DNA of 64,000 nucleotides from Alphaproteobacteria bacterium (GTDB lineage Bacteria; Pseudomonadota; Alphaproteobacteria; JANSWW01). The position numbers and the translations under genes are program-made. The stretch lies in NCBI GenBank assembly GCA_024743275.1, contig JANSWW010000003.1, positions 124,001-188,000 of the forward strand, read 5' to 3'. Positions 23,332-32,661 of the stretch are shown in pieces; the first letter of the stretch is position 1, and the number at the start of each line of letters is the position of its first letter. Below the pieces are notes generated by a model. That model made no database searches, was not told the DNA's origin, and saw only the letters and a list, made by a program, of their open reading frames with translations.

Positions 23332-24798
23332 ATGATAAGAATGATAAGTCTGGCTTCGGCGGCCCTGGCGGTGGTCCTGGTCGCCACGACGGGCATCATG
23401 GCGGCGCCGGCCGCCGCGCAGCCAGCCGCCAAGACCGAGGCGGAGTGCACAGCGCTGCGTGACACGGTGTTTTCCGCCGGCCACGTCACCAGCGCCCGCG
23501 TGGTCGCGGCGGCGGAGACCCTGCCGGCCTATTGCGAGGTCCGGGCGACCGCCCTGCCGGCGATCTCCATCGAGGTGCGCCTGCCTCTCGAAGGCTGGAA
23601 CGGCAAATACTATCAGGCGGGGTGCGGCGGCTTCTGCGGCATCCTCGGCCGGGCCGACGCCGGGTCCGGCTGGGTCAACGCGATGCGCCCCGGCCTGGAA
23701 AAGGGCTATGCCACCGCGACCTCGGACAGCGGCCATCACGGCCTGTCGGTGATCGATGCCGGCTGGGCCCACAACAATCCCCATGCGGAGCGGGATTGGG
23801 GTTGGCGGTCGATCGGCGAGACCCATCGGGTCGCGCAGATCCTGATCGAGGCGTTCTACGGCAACGCCTCGGGCCAGGCGATCTTCCAGGGCTGCTCCAC
23901 CGGCGGGCGGATGGCCCATATGGCCGCGCTGCGCTATCCCGAGATGTTCCAGGGCATTATCTCCGGCGCGCCGGCCATGGACTATACCGGTCTCGTCGCC
24001 ACCAAGATGAGCTGGATCGTCCAGGCCAACACCGGGCCGGACGGGGCGGCGATCCTCGGGCCGGGCAAGGAAACGCTGATCGGCGACGCGGTCATGGCCG
24101 CCTGCGACGGGCTCGACGGCAAGACCGACGGCCTGATCGCCGACCCCCGCCAGTGCGCGGCCGACCTCTCCGGTCTGAAATGCGCCGGGGCGGCCGGCGA
24201 GGACTGTCTGACCGAGGCGGAATTGGACGTGATCGCCAAATGGCGCCAGGGGCCGGTGAACGCGGCGGGCGAGCGGCTCTATCCGGGCGGCATCCCTGAA
24301 GGCTCCGAGCCGTTCTGGTGGCTGTGGCTGACCGGCAAGAAGGAAGGCGGCGGCAAGCTCGTGCCGCTGTTCGCCAAGAATTTCGGGGCCTATATGGCTT
24401 TCGCCGACGATCCGGGGCCGGATTGGTCGCCGACGGCGTTCGACTTCGAGACCGACCCGGCGGCCCTGGCGACCATGGGCGCGGTCTACAATGCCGACGA
24501 CCCTGACATCTCCGAGTTCCGGGCGGCCGGCGGCAAGATGATCGTCTGGCACGGCTGGGCCGACGCCATCGTGACACCCTACAAGACCGTCGACTGGTAC
24601 GAGAAGGCGGCGGCCGCCGCGGGCGGTGAGGAGGCTCTGAAGGAGACCGTCTCCCTGCACATGATCCCGGGCCTGGATCATTGCGGTATCCTTCCCGGAC
24701 CGGGCGGCATCGCCCAGGCGCGGCTCGATCCGCTAGCCCCGCTGGAGGCGTGGCTCGACGGCGGGCCGTCGCCGGCCTCGATCCTCAAGGCGGAGTAG
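23332..24798 (+). CDS. Tannase/feruloyl-esterase family protein
   Basis: 488 residues with a Sec signal peptide (ISLASAALAVVLVATTGIMA, cleavage around AAA-QP), so it is periplasmic or secreted. The nucleophile elbow QGCSTGGRM lies near residue 187. The tannase-type GNASG and GWADAIVTPYKTVDWYE (acid residue region), and LDHCGILPGPG (catalytic His near the C-terminus), are visible. Start ATG 23332 follows GGGGAGGG. It would hydrolyse ester bonds of aromatic acids such as feruloyl or galloyl esters. It lies 1 nt before the downstream methyltransferase gene, so they are probably co-transcribed. Confidence 0.88.
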   Translation: MIRMISLASAALAVVLVATTGIMAAPAAAQPAAKTEAECTALRDTVFSAGHVTSARVVAAAETLPAYCEVRATALPAISIEVRLPLEGWNGKYYQAGCGGFCGILGRADAGSGWVNAMRPGLEKGYATATSDSGHHGLSVIDAGWAHNNPHAERDWGWRSIGETHRVAQILIEAFYGNASGQAIFQGCSTGGRMAHMAALRYPEMFQGIISGAPAMDYTGLVATKMSWIVQANTGPDGAAILGPGKETLIGDAVMAACDGLDGKTDGLIADPRQCAADLSGLKCAGAAGEDCLTEAELDVIAKWRQGPVNAAGERLYPGGIPEGSEPFWWLWLTGKKEGGGKLVPLFAKNFGAYMAFADDPGPDWSPTAFDFETDPAALATMGAVYNADDPDISEFRAAGGKMIVWHGWADAIVTPYKTVDWYEKAAAAAGGEEALKETVSLHMIPGLDHCGILPGPGGIAQARLDPLAPLEAWLDGGPSPASILKAE

Positions 24799-24799
24799 G

Positions 24800-25477
24800 G
24801 TGCCCGCAGGGATGCCCGACGAAAGGGGTGAACTGGATCGGCTGGCCGGCGAAACCCAGGCGGTCTATGAGCGCAACGCCGCCCGTTTCGATTCGGAGCG
24901 TCACAAAATCCTGATCGAGCGGGGGTGGCTCGACCGTTTCCTCGCTCTGATCCCGCCCGCCCGGCGGGTGCTGGATCTGGGATGCGGCGCGGGCGAGCCG
25001 ATCGCCGCCTATCTGCTGGAAAAGGGCTGCGTCCTCACCGGTGTCGATTTCGCCGAGCCCATGTTGGAGATCGCCCGGAAACGGTTTCCCGAGGCGCGTT
25101 TCGTGCATCAGGACATGCGCGCGCTCGACCTGACCGTTTCGTTTGACGGTCCCGGCCCCTTCGACGGTCCTAGCCTCTTTGACGGAATCGTCGGCTGGCA
25201 CAGCTTCTTCCACCTGACCCAGGCGGAACAGGCGGCGACGCTTCCCCGGCTGGCCGCCCATCTGGCGCCGGGCGGTGTCCTCATGCTCACCGTGGGTCAC
25301 GAGGCCGGGGAACGGATCGGCCGGGTGGGCGACGACACCGTTTATCACGCGAGTCTGTCCAAGACCGAGTTCGAGCGGATCCTCACGGCCAATGGGATGT
25401 CGCTGGCCGACTTCGTCGCCGAGGACCCGGCCTGCGACGGCGCCACCATCCTTCTGGCGACGAACAGGCGAGACTAG
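24800..25477 (+). CDS. Class I SAM-dependent methyltransferase
   Basis: 225 residues. The SAM-binding motif RVLDLGCGAGEP lies near residue 57, motif II GVDFAEPMLEIARKRFP near 78, and the LAPGGVLMLTVG strand near 155. An insert made of FDGPG, FDGPS and FDG repeats sits in the middle and may be a slippage duplication. The frame has GTG at 24800, with GGAG upstream, and ATG at 24812; the first is used. Substrate unknown; its position behind the tannase-like gene suggests co-expression only. Confidence 0.85.
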   Translation: MPAGMPDERGELDRLAGETQAVYERNAARFDSERHKILIERGWLDRFLALIPPARRVLDLGCGAGEPIAAYLLEKGCVLTGVDFAEPMLEIARKRFPEARFVHQDMRALDLTVSFDGPGPFDGPSLFDGIVGWHSFFHLTQAEQAATLPRLAAHLAPGGVLMLTVGHEAGERIGRVGDDTVYHASLSKTEFERILTANGMSLADFVAEDPACDGATILLATNRRD

Positions 25478-25498
25478 GTCCGCGAAACAAAGCGGCGA

Positions 25499-27847
25499 TT
25501 AGATGATATTCTCATCGCTCAGGCTGGTGATGCCGACCAGGGTGATGGAGGCGTAGTTTGTGACCTCCGGGAGAGTTTCGGCCGCGGGCCGTGTATAGAT
25601 GAGAACCAGGTTGCCGTCGGTCACCGTCCGGCTACTTTCGACCCACTCTTCCGGCAGATCGATCCGGTCGAGGACCGCGCCGTTTCCGTCGAAAGGTGTG
25701 AACCCCTCGATAGTGTCATGGAGCGCATCGTCGGCACCATAGACGAACAGTTCTTGGGCCGGGTCCGTCGATGTGAGGTCGGGGGCAACGCCGACGATAT
25801 AGTCGTTGCCCTGGCCGCCACGGATGGTGGCGTCGCCGGACAGGTTTTCGATCCTGTCATTGGAGACGCCACCATCCAGTGAATCGGGTCCTGCCGAACC
25901 GATCAGCGTGTCGTCGAAAATGCCGCCGAACAGCGTGTCCGGCGTGTCGCCCGGACCGTCGGTCAGATAGTCGAGGCCGCCCAGGACGAAGATCTCGTTA
26001 ACGTCGTCGCCATAGATGACGTCCGACCCCGCGCCACCGTCGAGCGTGTCGCCCGCGGTCCCGCCGAACAGGGTGTCGTTGCCGTCGCCGCCGACCAGAC
26101 TGTCGCTATCGCCCCGGCCGGAGATCGATCCGTCGTCGCCGAACAGCAGATCGTCTCCCGCGCCGCCGACCAGGGTGTCGTCGTGGAGGCCGCCGTCGAG
26201 CGTGTCGTCGCCGAGATTGCCGACCAGGAAATCGTCGCCGGCCCCGCCGAACAGGCTGTCGTCCCCCGGGCCGCCGTCCAGGAAGTCGGCCCCCGGCGCG
26301 GAGAGCGCGCCGTTCACCGTATCCGCCAGATCGGACAGCGTGTCGTCCCCGGACCCGCCCATCAGCGTGTCGCCGCCGACCCCGCCGAAAAGACTGTCCG
26401 CCCCGTCGCTGCCGCCGATCGAATCCCGGTTGAGATCCCCGACCAGGGTCACGCCCTCGCTTTGGGCCTGGATCACATTGACCCCCGTCGGGATCTCGAC
26501 CGCATAGCCGATGTCCCGCAGGATCGCCAGGTCCACGATCGAAAGATCGCGCAGACCCCTGGTCGTCGATTCCTCGAGAAAACCCGACGTGCCGTCCGCC
26601 AGCCGGTCGTCGTAATGACCGTCAGCGGTCAGCGGGACCCTTTGGCCGAACGCGTCGAGCACGGCGGGCCCCGCGTAATAGCGCTGCTCGGTGTCGCCGA
26701 CGATATCCGAGCTTGTGTTGAGGCGATAGGCGTTGTTGGAAGTCGTGGTGATCCCGAGCACATGGCCGATCTCGTGGATCGCCGTCGCCACGAAATCTTC
26801 GCCTGTCCCCGCGCCGAGATCGGCCGCGTCGATCGAGAAATCCCATGTGAGCTCGGGATTGAAGACCATTGTCCCATGGCTCGGCATATAGTCGACTTCG
26901 TCATTGGCCCGGAGCAGACCGTCCGGCGCAACGGACGTGTCAGAATCGCCATTGTCCACGGAGCGTCGCGGTGCTCCCCCGGCCGCCGGACTGCCGTCAA
27001 TGCCGATCAACTCCTCCGAGCCGACGAAGATCACCACGTCATCGACCGGATAAGTCAGGCGGAGCTGCTGGATCGGATCGAATTGCGGGTCGCTGCCCGG
27101 CGTCGGGAAGATCAGCTCGGTGCCCGCCGGCACGGTCGGGAAATCGTCCAGGATCACGTCTTCCCAGATGTCCGCCGCCGCCTCCAGCGCCGCCCGGCGC
27201 TCCGGATCGTCGAAGAAGCCGTCGGTGTCGAAGCGGTAGTCGAAGACGATGGAGAAGTCGTGGTCTTCCGCCTCCGGAATGCGGGTCGACCGCCCTTCGG
27301 CGGCGCCCGAGGCGACATAGTGGGCCGCCGGGTCGACGCCGGCCAAGGCCACATCCGGATGGGCGACCAGATAGGCGTCCCCGTCCAGGCTCAGCCGCTC
27401 CTCCTCGAAGCGGAAGCTGACGAAATGCCGGGCCGCCGCGTCGTCGCTCAGCCCCGCGAGGTCCGGGTTCAGGGCCCGGTAGGCATCGGCGTCGAACTCC
27501 CGCAGCCGCCGCTCCTCCCGGCCGAAGGCGGCGAAATGGGCCGCCGCGTCGTCCCGGGTCAGCCCGGCGTCGACCAGATCCGGATTGGCCAGGAGATAGG
27601 CGTCGACCGACAGCAGCCGGTCCTCATAGCGCCCGAAGGCGAGGAAATGCTCGATCGCCTCCGCGTCGCTCAGCCCCTGGAGGTCGGGATTGGCCTCCTT
27701 ATAGGCCGCCGCGTCGAAGGAGAGGGGCCGGCCCTCCTCGTACCCCGCGACCCGGTAATGCTCATAGGCGTGGGCCTCGGTGATCCCGGCCGCCACCAGA
27801 TCCGGGTTGGCGGCGAGATAGGCGCTGGCGAGAAAGGCTTGGGTCAT
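25499..27847 (-). CDS. RTX-type secreted protein with metalloprotease-like domain and N-terminal 45-residue repeats
   Basis: 782 residues from ATG 27847. Residues ~1-215 hold five copies of a ~45-residue repeat (YLAANPDLVAAGITEAHAYE, then an HY...GYEEGR end). Residues ~225-460 form a matrixin-like region with HEIGHVLGI near 352. Residues ~475-650 are RTX nonapeptides (GGAGDDLLFG, GGDGNDTLFG), which bind calcium. No Sec signal; a hydrophobic C-terminus (SITLVGITSLSDENII) fits type I secretion. The residue at the usual third zinc-ligand position (HExxHxxGxxH) is Thr. It lies 90 nt downstream of the DUF1217 gene on the same strand. Confidence 0.8.
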   Translation of the reverse strand: MTQAFLASAYLAANPDLVAAGITEAHAYEHYRVAGYEEGRPLSFDAAAYKEANPDLQGLSDAEAIEHFLAFGRYEDRLLSVDAYLLANPDLVDAGLTRDDAAAHFAAFGREERRLREFDADAYRALNPDLAGLSDDAAARHFVSFRFEEERLSLDGDAYLVAHPDVALAGVDPAAHYVASGAAEGRSTRIPEAEDHDFSIVFDYRFDTDGFFDDPERRAALEAAADIWEDVILDDFPTVPAGTELIFPTPGSDPQFDPIQQLRLTYPVDDVVIFVGSEELIGIDGSPAAGGAPRRSVDNGDSDTSVAPDGLLRANDEVDYMPSHGTMVFNPELTWDFSIDAADLGAGTGEDFVATAIHEIGHVLGITTTSNNAYRLNTSSDIVGDTEQRYYAGPAVLDAFGQRVPLTADGHYDDRLADGTSGFLEESTTRGLRDLSIVDLAILRDIGYAVEIPTGVNVIQAQSEGVTLVGDLNRDSIGGSDGADSLFGGVGGDTLMGGSGDDTLSDLADTVNGALSAPGADFLDGGPGDDSLFGGAGDDFLVGNLGDDTLDGGLHDDTLVGGAGDDLLFGDDGSISGRGDSDSLVGGDGNDTLFGGTAGDTLDGGAGSDVIYGDDVNEIFVLGGLDYLTDGPGDTPDTLFGGIFDDTLIGSAGPDSLDGGVSNDRIENLSGDATIRGGQGNDYIVGVAPDLTSTDPAQELFVYGADDALHDTIEGFTPFDGNGAVLDRIDLPEEWVESSRTVTDGNLVLIYTRPAAETLPEVTNYASITLVGITSLSDENII

Positions 27848-27936
27848 GGAGGGGCGGATGTCCTGAAGAGATCGCTGCCCCAAGAATGCCCAGGAGAACT
27901 TCAATTTAGAAGGGAAATGCGCTTTCGCGGACCCGT

Positions 27937-30366
27937 CTAGGTCCGGATATTGAGATTGCCGCCGACCAGCGGGCCGTTCTGCAGCAGGGTGAGCGCGGTC
28001 TGGAAGCGGCTGGTGTTGCCGCTGAGCCCGAGCTGGGCGCCGAAGGCGGCGGAATCGCTGGTGATGATGAAGCGCTGGATGAATTCCTTGGCGGCGTCCG
28101 TCGCCTCGTAGATGTTGTCGAACGATTCCCGTCCGCCGGCGTTGATGTCGGTCAGGGTCTGGTCGACGATGCTCCGTTCGAGGCTGAGTGTGCGCAAGCC
28201 GACATTGAGATTGGTCAGGATCCGGTTGGCGTTGAACTCGACATTGCGGAGTTCCGCCAGAACACCGGTGCTGTCGGCGGGGTCGCTCGGCAGCTTGCCG
28301 ATGGCCGTGGTCAACAGGTCGAGAACGTCGGTCTGGAAATTGCTCTGCCGCGCCAGGGTGGTGGTCCGGCCTGTGGTGCCCACGGCGATGGTCTCGTCGA
28401 AGCCGGTGGAGAGCAGGCTCACCCCGTCGAAGGTCGCGTTGGCGATGGCGTTCTCGAAGTCGTCGGAGAGCTGACGCAGTTTGAAGTCGGCGGCCCCGCG
28501 CGGATCCAGGGTGGTGGCGGCGAAGGAGAACACGTCGTTGTCCTGGCCGATCTCCTGGAAGGCGCTGTCGATGGTGGTCTTGAACGCCCCGTTGACCTGG
28601 TCGATGACATTCTGGGCGTTGGCCGAATTGTCGATGTCTAGGGCGTTCAGCACATCGGCGATATCGGTCTGGAAATCCCGGCCGCGGGCGGTCAGGAAGG
28701 CATTGCCGATCGTCTCGTAGGTGCGGTCGGTCGCGTTGTTCAACAGATTGTCGAGACCGGTCCCGGCATTGGAGATCAGGTTCTGAACCGTCGAGACCGA
28801 GGCGTTGAACTGGGTGACGAGGTTGGTGCGGTCGGCACCGTCCTCCAGCACCAGGGCCTGCTGGGCGAGGCCGGCGATCTTCTGCAGTTCGACATTGATC
28901 AGGTTGGTGCGGCTGGAGGCGTCGCGCACGGCGAGCGCGCCGGGCACGAGATCGGCGGTGTTCAGGGTCCCCGCGAACTGGGTCACCTCGCCGATGCGGG
29001 CGTTGAAGGTGCTGGCGTCCTGTTGGACCGTGATGTTGACCTGATCGAAGTCTGACTTGCCGCCGTCGAAGCTGGTGTTGGCCGCCGTCAGGGCCGATTT
29101 GTCGGCGAGCGTCACGGACTGCACGGAGGTGTTGGCCGCGGCGATATCGGTCAGGAAGCTGCTGAGATCCTGGGCGCGGACGGCGGTGACGATGGTCCCG
29201 GCGCTGTCCAGCGTCGTGGAGAGGATTCCGCTGAGGCTGCCGTCGAGCAGGTTCTGCGCCGTACCCGCCGCATCCGCGTCGGTATCGTCGAAGGTGAAGG
29301 TGGCGCTGGCCACCCGGGCGGTGATGTCGCTCACCAGGGTGGCGAACTCCGCCTGCTTGTTGGCGAGGCCGTCGGCGTCGAGATCCGGGTCGCTGAGCTC
29401 GGTCAGCAGCGAATCCAGCCGGGCCACGTTGCCGTTGATGTCCCCGAGCGCCCTGGTGGCCGCAGACAGCAGGCCCTGCTCGCGAAGCAGTTCCGGCACG
29501 GCGGCCTCCTGGGTCGCGATCTCCCCGGCATAGGGGCCGGTGCCGCTCTGGATGTTCTCGACCCGGTCGTAATCGGCCTGGACAGTATCGATGGCGTTCA
29601 GCAGGGCCGTCACCTGATCGATGGCGACCTGGGAGATGTTGCTGCCCCGGCCGATGGCGTTGAGATCGGTTTCCGCCCGTGTCTTCGGATCGGTCGCCGA
29701 TACCGTTTCCTCCTCGCTCGGATTGAGCTGGAAGTCCTCCAGATTGATCCGGGTCGCGATCAGGCGTTCCTGGGTGTCGATGGACTGAACGGCGATCTGG
29801 GCCGGCAGGTTCAACGTCGTGGTGACGACGCTCCGCAACACCCGGTCGCCGAGAATGCCGAGTTCGCTGTCGACATTGCCGATATTGCGCAGGAAGAACG
29901 CCGCTTCCCGCAGGGCCGCGTTCTGGTTCCCGAGTTGGCGTTCGAACTCGTTGATGACGAAATTCTGGGTCAGCTCCTCGATAAAGGCGCCGTCGGAGAG
30001 CTTGGCCACGCCCTGGTCGAAGCGGAAGGCCTGGGCCAACTTCGCGAAGCGGGGATCCGCCAGTCGGTTCTGCAGCGCCCTTTCACTCTCCGGGTCCTCG
30101 GTCAGGATCTTCCGGATTCGGCCGGTGTTGTTGATCTCGCCCTCGAGCTGAAAGGCCGACAGAGCGAAGTTCAACAGACGCCGGTCCTTGATGAAGTCTT
30201 CCGGGTCGTCGATCTTCTGGATCTTCTTATTGAAATTCTCGATCTCACGCTGAATCCCGGCGCTGTCGCGGAAGCTCTCGAGCTGCGCGACGGGATCGTC
30301 GAGGAAGAGGCGCAAAGCGACCGAGCCGGACACCGAGCCCGCGATCTGCGTAATGTTCGCGACCAT
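27937..30366 (-). CDS. DUF1217-containing flagellar-associated protein
   Basis: 809 residues. The N-terminal ~200 residues match the alphaproteobacterial DUF1217 pattern: RLFLDDPVAQLESFRDSAGI, then LNFALSAFQLEGEINNTGRI and LADPRFAKLAQAFRFDQG. The remaining ~600 residues are Ala/Thr/Asp/Asn-rich, cysteine-free and helical, as in filament-like proteins. ATG 30366 was chosen because GGAGAAGGAG precedes it by 9 nt; an upstream in-frame TTG would bury that site. An RpoN promoter lies at 30506-30521. DUF1217 genes commonly sit with flagellar genes; the precise role is not known. Confidence 0.75.
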   Translation of the reverse strand: MVANITQIAGSVSGSVALRLFLDDPVAQLESFRDSAGIQREIENFNKKIQKIDDPEDFIKDRRLLNFALSAFQLEGEINNTGRIRKILTEDPESERALQNRLADPRFAKLAQAFRFDQGVAKLSDGAFIEELTQNFVINEFERQLGNQNAALREAAFFLRNIGNVDSELGILGDRVLRSVVTTTLNLPAQIAVQSIDTQERLIATRINLEDFQLNPSEEETVSATDPKTRAETDLNAIGRGSNISQVAIDQVTALLNAIDTVQADYDRVENIQSGTGPYAGEIATQEAAVPELLREQGLLSAATRALGDINGNVARLDSLLTELSDPDLDADGLANKQAEFATLVSDITARVASATFTFDDTDADAAGTAQNLLDGSLSGILSTTLDSAGTIVTAVRAQDLSSFLTDIAAANTSVQSVTLADKSALTAANTSFDGGKSDFDQVNITVQQDASTFNARIGEVTQFAGTLNTADLVPGALAVRDASSRTNLINVELQKIAGLAQQALVLEDGADRTNLVTQFNASVSTVQNLISNAGTGLDNLLNNATDRTYETIGNAFLTARGRDFQTDIADVLNALDIDNSANAQNVIDQVNGAFKTTIDSAFQEIGQDNDVFSFAATTLDPRGAADFKLRQLSDDFENAIANATFDGVSLLSTGFDETIAVGTTGRTTTLARQSNFQTDVLDLLTTAIGKLPSDPADSTGVLAELRNVEFNANRILTNLNVGLRTLSLERSIVDQTLTDINAGGRESFDNIYEATDAAKEFIQRFIITSDSAAFGAQLGLSGNTSRFQTALTLLQNGPLVGGNLNIRT

Positions 30367-30505
30367 TCTAAGTCGCTCCTTCTCCGTCAAGCGTGAGCGG
30401 CCACCAGCGCCTTCTGCGTCATGGCCAGAGGCAAACGCCGTTTACCCCTAGCGCACTATGACCGATGGCGCGGATATCCGCAAGAAATCCTACGGATAGA
30501 TATTA

Positions 30506-30521
30506 AGCAAGTTCCGGGCCA
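30506..30521 (-). promoter_or_regulatory. Sigma-54 (RpoN) promoter
   Basis: The - strand reads TGGCCCGGAACTTGCT: GG and GC are separated by exactly 10 nt and one constrained position differs from consensus. It points at the DUF1217 gene (start 30366) and would give a 5' leader of about 130 nt. It also lies at the 3' boundary of the M20 peptidase gene (stop at 30536). Confidence 0.7.
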
Positions 30522-30535
30522 CCCGATGTCCGACC

Positions 30536-31927
30536 CTAAGTCGGGATGCCCTTTTCCCCGAAGGCGAGATAAAGCCCGGTGGCGGCCAGAAGCCCTTCCC
30601 GCGTGGTCGAGATCAGGATGTGCTCGTTCGGCGCATGCTGGCTGCAGCCGGCATAGGAATGGGGCATCCACAGGGTCTTGAGGCCGAGGACGTCGACGAA
30701 GATGTCGTTGGGCAGCGACCCGCCGAGATTGGGAACGACGGCCGTCTTCTTGCCGGTGACCTCCTCCATGGCGTCGGCGGCGAACACCACCAGCGGATCG
30801 GTCGGGTCCAGGCGGGTCGCGTTGAAGGTCGGCTCGTCGCTGCCGGTCAGGGTCACGTCCTCGAAGCCGTGCGCATCCAGATGGGCGCGGATCGACGACA
30901 TGAACCTCTCTGGATGGGAGCCGACGACGAAGCGCAGTTGGCAATGGGCCCGCGCCCAGCCGGCGATGGCGTTCTGCGGTTCGTCCGGATAGCCCGAGAG
31001 CATGGCCCGGACGGCGAAGCTGTTCCAGGCCAGCACCCGCTCGATCGGGCTCAGGCCCGGCTCGCCCCACCAGGGCTGCGGCTCCGGGGAATTCGGGCCG
31101 GGGTCGATCTCCAGGCCGCCGAGGGCCTGGCGGATGGAACCGGGGATCTCGTCCGGCTTCAATCCGTCGACCTTGAGATGACCATTGCGGTCGATCATGC
31201 AGGCGATCGCGTTGGCGAGCACCACGGCGGGGTCGGCGATCAGACCGCCCCAATTGCCGGAGTGGTTCCCACCGTCGCGGTAGTTCACCGACATCTGAAA
31301 ATCGAAGATCCCCCGCGCGCCGGTGAACAGGGTCGGCATGTCCTTGCCGACCCGCGGCCCGTCGGAGGCGAACAGGATATCGGATTTCAGCATTTCCTTG
31401 TGGGTCTCGCAGAACTCCCGCAGCCCCGGGGAGCCGGTCTCCTCGCCGGTCTCCAGGATGATCTTGACGTTGAAGCCCAGCGTGCCCCGGGTCTTCAGGA
31501 TATGCTCCAGGGCGGCGAGATGGATCGAATGCTGGACCTTGTTGTCGGCCGTGCCGCGCCCGTAGATCCGGTCGCCGTCATAGGTCAGCGCCCAGGGGTC
31601 GCGGTCCTTCTCCCAGCGGCCCTCCAGCCCGTTCACCACATCGCCATGGCCATAGGTCAGGATGGTCGGCAGCGATTTATCCTCGATGCGGGCGCCGGCC
31701 AGGATCGGCCCCATGCCCTCGACCGTGTTGGGGTGGATCTTCCACTCGAAGCCCATGCGGGTCAGGGCCGGGCCGATCTCCTGTTCCAGATAGGCCTGGC
31801 ATTCGCCGAGCCGTTCGGCGCCCTTCTGGCTTTCGGTGCGGATCGCCACCCGGCGGGCGAGCGTTTCGAAGAACGCGCCGGTGTCGAAATGTTCTGAGAC
31901 GGCGGAAAGGGTCGCGTCGGGGGTCAT
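30536..31927 (-). CDS. M20 family metallopeptidase (dipeptidase/deacylase type)
   Basis: 463 residues from ATG 31927; the in-frame upstream extension has no good ribosome site and lacks family similarity. Zinc and catalytic motifs are visible: TYGHGDVV near 91, YGRGTADNK near 123 and LETGEETGSPG near 157, then the C-terminal MPHSYAGCSQHAPNEH. The length fits the ~460-residue M20 group that includes carnosinase-like dipeptidases. It cleaves di/tripeptides or N-acyl amino acids in the cytoplasm. It fits the peptide-scavenging theme but is not in the transporter operon. Confidence 0.88.
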   Translation of the reverse strand: MTPDATLSAVSEHFDTGAFFETLARRVAIRTESQKGAERLGECQAYLEQEIGPALTRMGFEWKIHPNTVEGMGPILAGARIEDKSLPTILTYGHGDVVNGLEGRWEKDRDPWALTYDGDRIYGRGTADNKVQHSIHLAALEHILKTRGTLGFNVKIILETGEETGSPGLREFCETHKEMLKSDILFASDGPRVGKDMPTLFTGARGIFDFQMSVNYRDGGNHSGNWGGLIADPAVVLANAIACMIDRNGHLKVDGLKPDEIPGSIRQALGGLEIDPGPNSPEPQPWWGEPGLSPIERVLAWNSFAVRAMLSGYPDEPQNAIAGWARAHCQLRFVVGSHPERFMSSIRAHLDAHGFEDVTLTGSDEPTFNATRLDPTDPLVVFAADAMEEVTGKKTAVVPNLGGSLPNDIFVDVLGLKTLWMPHSYAGCSQHAPNEHILISTTREGLLAATGLYLAFGEKGIPT

Positions 31928-32084
31928 TTTTTCACTTATTGTTAAGGGGCTGCGGAAAACGGGGTGCACGATGAACGACGGATATTCCTTCATCAAGAGG
32001 CTTTGGGTTTGGGCGTGTTTTGTCGCCTTGAGTGACTTCGCATGGGTTGCCTCCGGCAATCTGGCTGACCTGAGCCCCGTTCTT

Positions 32085-32140
32085 CCTTCTCCCCTGGCGG
32101 GAGAAGGTGGCTGAGCGGGAGCGAAGCCGGATGAGGGGGC
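32085..32140. repeat. REP-like palindromic element, left flank of the DUF559 gene
   Basis: CCTTCTCCC (32085-32093), loop CTGGC, GGGAGAAGG (32099-32107), followed by TGGCTGAGCGGGAG and GGATGAGGGGG. The GATGAGGG tail touches the stop codon of the DUF559 gene. Confidence 0.75.
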
Positions 32141-32473
32141 TTATTCGTCAAGGGCTGCCCGGATGCGCGTAAGCACGCCCTCGGTATTCCGCAGAACATC
32201 GTTGTTCCAGAATCGGATGACCTTAAAGCCCTGAGTTTCGAGATGCCGCTGTCGGACGGCATCCACGTCCGGGCGATGCTGGCCGCCATCCACCTCGATG
32301 ATCAGGCGTCTTGCCAAACAGGCGAAATCGACGATGTAAATGTCTATGGGAACCTGCCGCCGAAACTTCCCGGCGAATTCGGTGCTGTCCCGTAGATGAT
32401 ACCAGAGCCGCTTTTCCGCTTCCGTCTGGTTGCTGCGGAGCGCCCTTGCTTTGGTTATCCGGTCCTTTGCCAT
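32141..32473 (-). CDS. DUF559-family endonuclease-like protein
   Basis: 110 residues starting MAKDRITKARALRSNQTEAE. The core LWYHLRDSTEFAGKFRRQVP, then DFACLARRLIIEVDGGQH and GFKVIRFWNNDVLRN, is the typical DUF559 fold related to very-short-patch-repair (Vsr) and restriction-like nucleases. The D...EVDGGQH residues are candidate metal ligands. It is short but full length for the family. It is bracketed by inwardly facing copies of a palindromic repeat at 32085-32140 and 32481-32520. Cellular role unknown. Confidence 0.85.
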   Translation of the reverse strand: MAKDRITKARALRSNQTEAEKRLWYHLRDSTEFAGKFRRQVPIDIYIVDFACLARRLIIEVDGGQHRPDVDAVRQRHLETQGFKVIRFWNNDVLRNTEGVLTRIRAALDE

Positions 32474-32480
32474 TGACCCA

Positions 32481-32520
32481 ATCACCCTCACCCAACCTTC
32501 TCCCGTCAAGGGAGAGCGCT
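32481..32520. repeat. REP-like palindromic element, right flank of the DUF559 gene
   Basis: CACCCTCACCCAACC tail, then CCTTCTCCC (32496-32504), loop GTCAA and GGGAGAG. It is inverted relative to the left-flank copy, so both tails face the DUF559 gene. Confidence 0.7.
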
Positions 32521-32661
32521 TGGATTGTGCCAAGTTCTGGCCCAGTTTTTCCTTCTCCACTGACGGTCATCTGTGGCTTCTCATGATCGGAGGCCGGACG
32601 GTAGCGCAGAGAGCGGTGCTGAGGAAAGCTGTTGCGGCGGGAAGCAGCTTTACTTGGACTG

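Noticed and set aside
26183..27940. 585-codon open frame on the + strand
   Set aside because: Antisense to the RTX protein gene; no domain, repetitive Arg/Val/Gly content mirroring the RTX repeats.
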